DNA from: Phycisphaerales bacterium
GTDB taxonomy: Bacteria; Planctomycetota; Phycisphaerae; Phycisphaerales; SM1A02
NCBI GenBank assembly: GCA_018882625.1
Contig: VERO01000102.1
Location: 1 to 7,795, forward strand
Direction: 5' to 3'
Length of the DNA: 7,795 nucleotides
Shown here: positions 1-5,845 of the stretch, in pieces
How the letters are laid out: each line of letters starts with the position of its first letter
How positions within the stretch are numbered: position 1 is the first letter of the stretch
Notes under the pieces: model-generated
Databases searched by the model: none
The model's input: the letters and a program-made list of their open reading frames with translations, nothing else
What the model was told of the DNA's origin: nothing
Made by a program: the position numbers and the translations under genes

Positions 1-25
1 CTCCCCATGCTGTCCACCGCGTCAT
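1..25 (-). CDS. Possible start of a further leftward gene (partial, cut by left edge)
   Basis: Read leftward, the murC stop TGA (24-22) overlaps an ATG (25-23) in the arrangement ATGA, the classic 4-base overlap of translationally coupled genes. Only eight codons are visible (MTRWTAWG), far too few to recognise a family. A second ATG in another frame lies at 8-6. In many bacteria murC is followed by murB, ddl or ftsQ, so one of these would fit, but that is inference from typical gene order only. It could equally be a chance ATG. Confidence 0.3.
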
Positions 26-1518
26 CCTGGGTCGCGTGCCGCAGCGCTTGGCGGAACGCCTCCCGCCGTCTTCACCGTCGAGTGCGCGATGGAGCGCCCG
101 CGCGCCACCAGCTCGTGCGCGATCTCCCACACGGGGCCCGCACCCATCACCAGCACCAGGTCACCATCCTGGCACGTCGCCTCGAGCCGCTCGACGATCG
201 CGCCGAAGGAGGCGATGTGTGTCGCGTCTATGCCGCGCCGGCGCAGCCGCTCGACGAGGTCCTGCGAGCTCACCTTCGCGCGCTCCGCCTCGCTGTCGCG
301 CACGAAGTAGATGTCGGGCACGATGACCACGTCGGCGCCTGCGAAGCTCTGCGCGAACTGCTCGAGCAGGAACCGAGTGCGGCTGTGCTGGTGGGGCTGG
401 AACACGCACACGAGGCGCCGCGGCTGCTCCGCGTGGCGGAGCGCCGCGATCGTCTTCTCGCACTCCGTGGGGTGGTGGCCGTAGTCGTCGATCACGCGGA
501 CACGGGCGCCGCTGGGCATCGTCCGCTCGCCGATGGGCTGCATGCGCCGGTCGACGCCGGCGAACGAGGCGAGGGCGCCCTCGATGGCGCTGCGCGTCGC
601 GCCGAGCCATGCGGCGAGTATGCCTGCGGCCGCCGAGTTCAGCGCATTGTGCTCGCCTGGAAGGGCGCAGCGCCACACGAGGATCTCCTCGCCGTCGTGC
701 GACACGCTCGTGATGCGCGTCACGGGATCGTGCTGCACGCGGTAGTCGGCGCTTGGCGCCCAGCCGAAGGTGGAGACTGCGCAGCGCAGGCCGCTCGCGA
801 CCGCACGGCGGTGCGCGCCGTCGTGCGCGATCAGCAGGCGCCCGCCGGCCGAGGCCTCTGGCAGAAGCCCTGCGAAGCGCCTGAACGCGGCGATGATCTC
901 GTCAAGCGACGCGTACACGTCGAGGTGGTCCTCCTCGATGTTGTTGATGAGCGCCAGTGTCGGCCTGTGGTGGTGGAAGGATCGGTTGAACTCGCACGCC
1001 TCCGCGATCAGGATGCCTGCGGCGCCAGCCATCGATCCTCGGGGGATCTGCAGGCCGCCGCTTCGCGACCCTCCGCCGATCTGCTCGCAGCGCGCACCCA
1101 CGATGAATGAGGGGTCAAGGCCGGCCTGGATGCACACGTGGGACAGGAGCGCCGTGGTGGTGCTCTTGCCGTGCGTGCCTGCGATGCTGACGCCGGTGCG
1201 GCCCTCCATCGCGAGTCCGAGGGCCTGCGCGTAGGAGATGCACGGGATTCCCGACTGCGCCGCGAGCGCCCGCTCGGGATGGCTCTCGGGCACTGCGGCG
1301 GAGTGCACGAGCAGGTCCGTGCCCTCGGGGAGCGCTGGCATCGCGCCACCCGCGTGGACTGGAATGCCGTCCGCGACCAGAGCTTGGGTTGTGGCGCTGG
1401 GCGCGCCATCGCTGCCAGTCACTGCGCAGCCACGCGAGCGGATCATCAGCGCAAGCCCGCTCATGCCGCAGCCGCCGATTCCGGTGAAGTGGATGGAGCG
1501 GCCAGAGAGTGCATCCAT
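22..1518 (-). CDS. murC: UDP-N-acetylmuramate--L-alanine ligase (MurC)
   Basis: MurC is the cytoplasmic ATP-dependent ligase that adds L-alanine to UDP-MurNAc, the first peptide-forming step of peptidoglycan precursor synthesis. From the chosen start the protein has 498 residues, slightly longer than the usual 460-490. Visible motifs are the N-terminal UDP-binding glycine loop HFTGIGGCGMSGLA (10-23), the ATP-binding loop AGTHGKSTTT (113-122, Lys118), then EACEFNRSF, NNIEEDHLDVY, PGEHNALN, GVDRRMQ, DDYGHHPTE and FQPHQHSRTR in the order expected for the central and C-terminal Mur ligase domains. EACEF replaces the EADES of the E. coli enzyme; I believe this marks a recognised MurC subgroup. The C-terminal tail is Ala/Pro-rich. 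The start at 1518 (MDALSG) places the glycine loop as in most MurC proteins but has no clear Shine-Dalgarno. In-frame alternatives are ATG at 1560 and an ATT at 1581 with a strong upstream Shine-Dalgarno. The gene is divergent from the sigma-54 regulator. Confidence 0.95.
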   Translation of the reverse strand: MDALSGRSIHFTGIGGCGMSGLALMIRSRGCAVTGSDGAPSATTQALVADGIPVHAGGAMPALPEGTDLLVHSAAVPESHPERALAAQSGIPCISYAQALGLAMEGRTGVSIAGTHGKSTTTALLSHVCIQAGLDPSFIVGARCEQIGGGSRSGGLQIPRGSMAGAAGILIAEACEFNRSFHHHRPTLALINNIEEDHLDVYASLDEIIAAFRRFAGLLPEASAGGRLLIAHDGAHRRAVASGLRCAVSTFGWAPSADYRVQHDPVTRITSVSHDGEEILVWRCALPGEHNALNSAAAGILAAWLGATRSAIEGALASFAGVDRRMQPIGERTMPSGARVRVIDDYGHHPTECEKTIAALRHAEQPRRLVCVFQPHQHSRTRFLLEQFAQSFAGADVVIVPDIYFVRDSEAERAKVSSQDLVERLRRRGIDATHIASFGAIVERLEATCQDGDLVLVMGAGPVWEIAHELVARGRSIAHSTVKTAGGVPPSAAARDPG

Positions 1519-1588
1519 GGGATGACCGCCGCTGCCTGACGCGTCCTTGCGTGCATGCATACGGGGATGGTATCGGCGAATCTCCGCG

Positions 1589-1597
1589 ACCTCCTTT
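1589..1597 (-). promoter_or_regulatory. Strong Shine-Dalgarno match upstream of murC, without a standard start codon at normal spacing
   Basis: The minus strand reads AAAGGAGGT at 1597-1589, a 9-base match to the anti-Shine-Dalgarno end of 16S rRNA. No ATG, GTG or TTG follows at 5-12 bases. An ATT codon (1581-1579) follows after 7 bases and is in frame with murC, and the first in-frame ATG is 28 bases downstream (1560). This may be a ribosome binding site for a rare AUU start or for an upstream standby function, or it may be a chance match, since the opposite strand reads only a short pyrimidine-rich stretch here. Confidence 0.3.
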
Positions 1598-1610
1598 CGA
1601 TTCCACCTCT

Positions 1611-1616
1611 TACAAT
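1611..1616 (+). promoter_or_regulatory. Candidate -10 element for a leaderless sigma-54 regulator transcript
   Basis: TACAAT (5 of 6 to TATAAT) ends 6 bases before the ATG at 1623. A housekeeping promoter here would start transcription at or within a base or two of that ATG, giving an mRNA with little or no leader. This agrees with the lack of any Shine-Dalgarno before 1623. The -35 region is weak: GCGACC at 1586-1591 keeps only GAC of TTGACA and its 19-base spacing is long. AT-rich hexamers are uncommon in this GC-rich sequence, which gives the match some weight. Confidence 0.35.
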
Positions 1617-1622
1617 CGCGGC

Positions 1623-2999
1623 ATGCCATCATCCGCAGAGGAGGCGATCCGGGCGCAGGTGCTCATCGTGGACGATGAGCCCGAGCACGCCGAGACGATG
1701 GCCGATGCGCTGCGCAAGCCCGGGCATGTGTGCACGATCGTGAACGGAAAGGCACAGGCCGAGGCGGAGCTCGCGCACGGGTCGTTCGACGTGATCGTGA
1801 CCGACCTGGTGATGGAGACCCCGCGGTCGGGCATGGAGGTCCTGGCGCTGGCCCGCGAGCACCAGCCTGGCGCTGCCGTGATCATGGTCACGGCGCACGG
1901 GGACATCCCGACGGCGAAGGATGCCCTGCGGGGAGGGGCCTACGACTTCATCGTGAAGCCGCTCGACCTGGTGGTCTTCCGGAACCTGGTCCAGCGGGCG
2001 GCCGAGACCGTGGTGCTCCGGCACCAGAACGCCAGCCTGCGCGGCCAGGTCGAGGCGGCCTACGGGTTTGAGGGGATCATCGGCGACTCCCAGGCGATCC
2101 GGCAGGTCATCGAGTCCATCCGTCGCGTGGCTCCCAGCCAGATTCCGGTGCTCATCACCGGCGAGTCCGGCACCGGAAAGGAGCTCGTGGCGCAGGCGAT
2201 CCACAGGCACTCCAAGCGCGCAGAGCGGCGGTTCGTGCCCTTCAATGCGGCTGGACAGGCGGAGAGCCTGCTCGAGGACCAGCTCTTCGGCCACATGCGG
2301 GGCGCCTTCACCGGCGCCGACCGGGACCGCGAGGGCGTGTTCGAGTACGCCGACCGGGGCACCGTGTTCCTCGACGAGATCGGCGACATGCCACTGTCGA
2401 TGCAGCCCAAGCTGCTCCGGGTGCTCGAGAAGGGCGAGGTGGTGCGGCTGGGGTCGAATGAGCCTCGCCGCGCCGACGTGCGCTTCGTGAGCGCCACAAA
2501 CCGCGACCTGCGCGACATGATCAAGGCGGGCACGTTCCGCGAGGACCTCTTCTACCGGCTGCGCGGCGTCGAGATCGCGCTGCCCGCGCTGCGGGAGAGG
2601 CGCGAGGACATCCCGATGCTGGTCCGCCACGCCGTCGGCAAGTTCGCGAAGGAGCTGGGCCGTCCCATGCCCAATGTCTCCGAGCCCGCCATGATGCGCC
2701 TGCTCGGCTACCGCTGGCCGGGCAATGTGCGCGAGCTGATCAATGTGGTGCACCAGATGGTCGTCACCTGCGGCGACGAGATCGCGCTGCGCGACATCCC
2801 TCCGGAGGTCCGCGCCGACGACGGCGACGATTCAGGGTCCATCGGAAGCCTCGCCGGCGTGGGGCTTGACCGCCTCGAGAAGGAGGCAATCCGGCAGACC
2901 CTCGCGATGACCGACGGGAACCGCGAGAAGACCGCGCAGCTGCTGGGGATCGGCGAGCGCACGCTCTACCGCAAGCTGAAGGACTACGGCTTGCGCTGA
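1623..2999 (+). CDS. NtrC-family sigma-54-dependent response regulator
   Basis: This is a 458-residue transcription activator of two-component type that opens sigma-54 RNA polymerase promoters using ATP. Domains in order: receiver (about 11-125) with acidic pair Asp17-Asp18, probable phospho-acceptor Asp61 (TDLVM), Thr90 and Lys112; AAA+ domain (about 150-385) with Walker A GESGTGKE (180-187), the sigma-54-contacting loop GAFTGA (227-232, intact), Walker B GTVFLDE (246-252), FREDLFYRL, and WPGNVREL near 365; and a C-terminal Fis-type helix-turn-helix (about 415-457, ending TLYRKLKDYG). The length is typical of the family. The loop after Asp61 is one residue longer than usual and lacks Pro at +4. 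The start at 1623 puts the first receiver strand at residue 12; upstream in-frame Met codons fall in the murC control region and have no domain support. The gene is divergent from murC and 20 bases upstream of lptF. The cognate histidine kinase is not in the window and the regulon cannot be read from sequence. Confidence 0.93.
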   Translation: MPSSAEEAIRAQVLIVDDEPEHAETMADALRKPGHVCTIVNGKAQAEAELAHGSFDVIVTDLVMETPRSGMEVLALAREHQPGAAVIMVTAHGDIPTAKDALRGGAYDFIVKPLDLVVFRNLVQRAAETVVLRHQNASLRGQVEAAYGFEGIIGDSQAIRQVIESIRRVAPSQIPVLITGESGTGKELVAQAIHRHSKRAERRFVPFNAAGQAESLLEDQLFGHMRGAFTGADRDREGVFEYADRGTVFLDEIGDMPLSMQPKLLRVLEKGEVVRLGSNEPRRADVRFVSATNRDLRDMIKAGTFREDLFYRLRGVEIALPALRERREDIPMLVRHAVGKFAKELGRPMPNVSEPAMMRLLGYRWPGNVRELINVVHQMVVTCGDEIALRDIPPEVRADDGDDSGSIGSLAGVGLDRLEKEAIRQTLAMTDGNREKTAQLLGIGERTLYRKLKDYGLR

Positions 3000-3020
3000 G
3001 CGCACTGGCACGGACCCGCC

Positions 3021-4676
3021 ATGCCCTGGATCCTCCATCGCCACATGTTCGCGGAGGTCGCGCGCGTCGTCGTGCTGACCACAGTCGTCGTGGTGATGGT
3101 CGTGGCCTTCGGCGCCGTCATCAAGCCGATGAGCTCGAACCTGCTCGGTCCGGGAGGCATCGCCAAGTACGTGGCGATCGCGACGGTGCCGATGCTGCAG
3201 TTCGCGCTTCCCTTTGCGGCGGGCTTCGGGGCGACGCTCGTCACGCACCGCTTCGCGGCCGAGAACGAGCTGCTGGCGATGAGCACGAGCGGCATGCGGT
3301 GGAGCGCGATCCTCCTTCCGCAGGCGCTGCTCGGCACGCTGCTTGGTGGCGTGATGTTCGTGCTCGTGCAGTCGGCGGTGCCGCGCTTCTGGGGGCTGGC
3401 GGAGCAGGTGGTTGCCGACGACGCGGCGCAGGTGTTCGTGGCCACCATCCGGCGCGGCGAGGCTTTCCAGGCCGGCAACATGCTGATCTGCGCGGATGCG
3501 ATCGCGATGGCGGAGCCTTCGCCGGGCTCGCAGGCCGAGCAGCGCATCGTCATGGAGGGCGTCGTGGCGCTCGAGACCGACCCGACGTCCAAGGCTGTCA
3601 CCGAGTTCGTGGCGCGCGGCGCCACCGTGGACCTCTACGGCCGCGGCGGCGATCTCCTGATCAAGATCGCGATGAGCGACGCCACGGTGATCCGGCCGCA
3701 GGAGGGCACTGTGATCCGGCTGCCGACCGCGGAGCCCGGCGTGATGAGCATGGACCGCAGCTGGGAGCGAAGCCCGAAGTACCTCCCCTACATGGAGCTC
3801 CAGGCCGTCATCGCCAACCCGGAGCTCGGGCCAAGGCCGCGCGACATGCGCGGGCGCATCGTCGAGGCGCTTGGCCTGGCGCGGATCTACCGTTCGGTGG
3901 AGCGTGAGCTCGCGGAAGGACGCCCAGGCCGCGTCGACCACCCCGAGAGCGGACGTGCCTACGAGATCTCCGACGCCCGCATCTCGTCCGCGGGCATCGT
4001 GCCGGCGCCTCCTGCGCGTCAGGTCACCGTGCGCGAGTTCGCGGATGGGCGGCTGACGCGAGAGGCGGCCACATCCCAGGTCACGTTCGTCGCGACAGAG
4101 GGGGCAGGGAGCCAGGGCAGGTTCGACATGGTGCTTGCGGCGCCCGAGGCGCGTGCGGTTCTCGACGGGCAGGGGAGGCCGACGCGCTGGCCCGCGCGCA
4201 TCGTCGGCGTCCTGGCGCCCGGCCTCACGGATGCCGATGGCTCGGCGCGGGCCGCCGCGGCGGAGGCGGCTCCTGCGCTGCGCGCTGAGATCGACGAGCT
4301 GTCGTCGCGCGCCAGCGTCCCGTGGTCCGCATCCATGAGGGAGGTGAACGCGCTCCGCGCCCGCTGGGAGCACGAGTCGAGGCGCATCGTGGTCGAGGCG
4401 CGCTCGCATGAGTGGATGCGCGTCGCGCAGAGCGTGGCCGTGCCGCTGGTGGTCATGCTCGGCACGGTGCTCGCGGTGCTGTTCCGATCGAGCCTGCCGC
4501 TCACCGTCTACTTCCTGTCGTTCCTCCCGGCGCTCGCCGAGATCATCCTGGTCGCGAGCGGGCAGTCGATCTACAGGAACGGCTCCACCGGCATGGGGCT
4601 GGCGGTGATGTGGTCCGGGCATGTGGTGCTCGCGGCGCTGCTGGCCCTCTCGTGGTGGAGGGTCGCGGGGCACTAG
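3021..4676 (+). CDS. lptF: LptF/LptG-family permease, LptF-like, with enlarged periplasmic region
   Basis: This is an inner-membrane subunit of the LptB2FG transporter, which extracts LPS from the inner membrane and passes it to the periplasmic bridge. The protein has 551 residues, against about 360-390 in usual family members. It shows the family layout: three N-terminal membrane helices (about 12-34, 50-72, 92-117), a periplasmic region, and three C-terminal helices (about 470-487, 491-512, 524-546). ENELLAMSTSG (about 80-90) matches the cytoplasmic coupling motif that contacts the LptB ATPase. The extra length is all in the periplasmic region (about 120-465), which seems to hold two beta-rich units (152-229 and 311-385) with similar sequence. 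The ILHRHMFAEV start resembles the ILDRYLLRE-type opening of the family, supporting ATG 3021; the Shine-Dalgarno is poor. The gene lies 20 bases after the regulator and 2 bases before the partner permease. The LptF name rests on order and N-terminal resemblance. Confidence 0.85.
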   Translation: MPWILHRHMFAEVARVVVLTTVVVVMVVAFGAVIKPMSSNLLGPGGIAKYVAIATVPMLQFALPFAAGFGATLVTHRFAAENELLAMSTSGMRWSAILLPQALLGTLLGGVMFVLVQSAVPRFWGLAEQVVADDAAQVFVATIRRGEAFQAGNMLICADAIAMAEPSPGSQAEQRIVMEGVVALETDPTSKAVTEFVARGATVDLYGRGGDLLIKIAMSDATVIRPQEGTVIRLPTAEPGVMSMDRSWERSPKYLPYMELQAVIANPELGPRPRDMRGRIVEALGLARIYRSVERELAEGRPGRVDHPESGRAYEISDARISSAGIVPAPPARQVTVREFADGRLTREAATSQVTFVATEGAGSQGRFDMVLAAPEARAVLDGQGRPTRWPARIVGVLAPGLTDADGSARAAAAEAAPALRAEIDELSSRASVPWSASMREVNALRARWEHESRRIVVEARSHEWMRVAQSVAVPLVVMLGTVLAVLFRSSLPLTVYFLSFLPALAEIILVASGQSIYRNGSTGMGLAVMWSGHVVLAALLALSWWRVAGH

Positions 4677-4678
4677 CG

Positions 4679-5797
4679 ATGGGCATCCTGGACCGCCACA
4701 TCCTCGCCCGGTTCCTGTGGAACTTCGTGCTGCTCTTCGCGGCGCTCTACCTCTTCGCGGTCTCCGTCGACGTGATCATCAACCTGCCGCGATTCGGCGA
4801 GGCGGCGCAGAAGATGAGCCCCGACGGGAAGTCCACGGTGATGGGCATCGTGCGCGCGATCCTGGCCTTTCACGGCCCGCGCGTCTTCCAGTTCTACCAG
4901 TACATGATGGGACTGGTGGCGATCGGTGCGGCTGGCTTCACCTGCGTGGGCCTCGTACGGTCGCGCGAGCTTGTGGCCATGATGGCGGTGGGCCGGTCGC
5001 TTCCGCGCGCGACGCTCCCGATCGTCGCCGGCGCCGCGGCCCTGTGCGCGCTGCAGGTCGCGAACCAGGAGCTCGTGATCCCGCGTCTTGCGGATCGCCT
5101 CATGGTCGACAGCCACACGTGGGCAGGCGTGGACCGCGTGCCGGGCTGGCCTGTGCGCATGGTCGCCGATCCCAGCGGCATCAGGCTGAGTGCGCGCAAC
5201 TACGACCCGTCCACCGAGACGCTCACGGGCGTGTACGCGATCGAGCGCCTCCCCGACGGCTCGATCGGCCGGCGCTTTGAGGCCGCCGCCGCCACGTGGG
5301 ACCGCGCGCGCGGACTGTGGATGATGGAGTCTGGCACGGTGCAGTCGCCGGGCACCATCGAGGTCGGAGCGTCCGGCCAGCCCATCAGTGCGAGCCCTGC
5401 GGCCGAGCTGCCCGTGCGCATCGATCCTGATGCGCTCGTGATGAAGCAGAACGCGCTCTATGCCCACATGCTCGCGTCCGAAGACCTCTCGCGCCTGCGC
5501 CAGGGCGGCGTCATCGACGCGGACTCCGCGCGCCGCACGGAGCTCTCGCGGCTTGCGGGGCCTGCCATCTCGCTGCTGATGGTGATGGTTGCGGTTCCGT
5601 TCTTCGCGCTGCGGGAGCCGCACGGACTCTTCCGCGGTGCGGTGCTGTGCGCGGCGACGACCACCCCGGCGATGATGGTGGCGCTGCTCATGATGGCGAT
5701 GAGCCTGCCCGGGATTCCGCCGGCGATCGGCGTGGCGCTCCCGGTGGCTCTGCTGCTGCCGGTCGCGGTGTGGCGGCAGGTGTCGATGCCGACGTGA
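4679..5797 (+). CDS. lptG: LptF/LptG-family permease, LptG-like
   Basis: This is the second inner-membrane subunit of the LPS-export ABC transporter, 372 residues and of normal length for the family. The N-terminus MGILDRHILARF matches the LptG-type opening (V/I)LDRYI. Membrane helices are at about 10-34, 76-98 and 115-135, and again at about 295-315, 318-340 and 345-367, with a periplasmic beta domain (about 136-290) between the two sets. RSRELVAMMAVGRS (about 99-112) is the coupling-helix motif and NQELVIPRLADRL the segment that follows the third helix in this family. The ATG lies 2 bases after the lptF stop, implying translational coupling and roughly equal synthesis of the two subunits. 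The open frame continues upstream inside lptF, but those codons overlap real lptF coding sequence and lack family resemblance. The ATPase LptB and the bridge proteins LptC and LptA are not in the window. Confidence 0.88.
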   Translation: MGILDRHILARFLWNFVLLFAALYLFAVSVDVIINLPRFGEAAQKMSPDGKSTVMGIVRAILAFHGPRVFQFYQYMMGLVAIGAAGFTCVGLVRSRELVAMMAVGRSLPRATLPIVAGAAALCALQVANQELVIPRLADRLMVDSHTWAGVDRVPGWPVRMVADPSGIRLSARNYDPSTETLTGVYAIERLPDGSIGRRFEAAAATWDRARGLWMMESGTVQSPGTIEVGASGQPISASPAAELPVRIDPDALVMKQNALYAHMLASEDLSRLRQGGVIDADSARRTELSRLAGPAISLLMVMVAVPFFALREPHGLFRGAVLCAATTTPAMMVALLMMAMSLPGIPPAIGVALPVALLLPVAVWRQVSMPT

Positions 5798-5801
5798 CGC
5801 A

Positions 5802-5845
5802 GGGTGCGGGCGGCGACTGCCGGAGCGATGGCGGTCACGGCACCC
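5802..5845. terminator. Possible weak hairpin between the convergent genes
   Basis: GGGTGC (5802-5807) pairs with GCACCC (5840-5845), and CGGC (5811-5814) with GCCG (5819-5822) inside the loop. It spans the 37-base gap where lptG and the parvulin-like gene converge, the expected place for a shared terminator. There is no T-run on either strand, the outer loop is long, and such pairings are common in GC-rich DNA, so support is weak. Confidence 0.2.

Noticed and set aside
7..1110. Open frame of 367 codons on the plus strand opposite murC
   Set aside because: It lies antisense to a clearly recognised murC, is rich in Arg/Ala/His/Val with no domain, and is the usual result of strong GC bias at third codon positions.
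1509..1622. Upstream in-frame starts extending the regulator by up to 38 residues
   Set aside because: The added residues have no domain, cover the murC start region, and would move the receiver strand well away from its usual position near the N-terminus.
1552..1626. Palindromes TGCATGCA (1552-1559) and GCATGC (1621-1626) at the two ends of the divergent region, as a possible operator pair
   Set aside because: The shared core is only six bases, and both copies overlap candidate start codons that partly dictate the ATG within them.
1629..2753. Open frame of 374 codons opposite the sigma-54 regulator
   Set aside because: It is the complement of a protein with every NtrC-family motif in order; the antisense translation has no family resemblance.
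3006..3020. Sigma-54 -24 element TGGCACG just before lptF, directly after the sigma-54 regulator gene
   Set aside because: The -12 GC is one base out of register and the TT before it is absent, and the predicted transcript start would fall inside lptF. The same heptamer also occurs within coding sequence at 170-176 (plus strand) and 5332-5338, so chance is sufficient.
2832..4673. Open frame of 613 codons on the minus strand opposite lptF
   Set aside because: It is longer than lptF itself but is His/Arg-rich with no recognisable domain or membrane segments, whereas the plus strand gives a coherent LptF. Long antisense frames are expected at this GC content.
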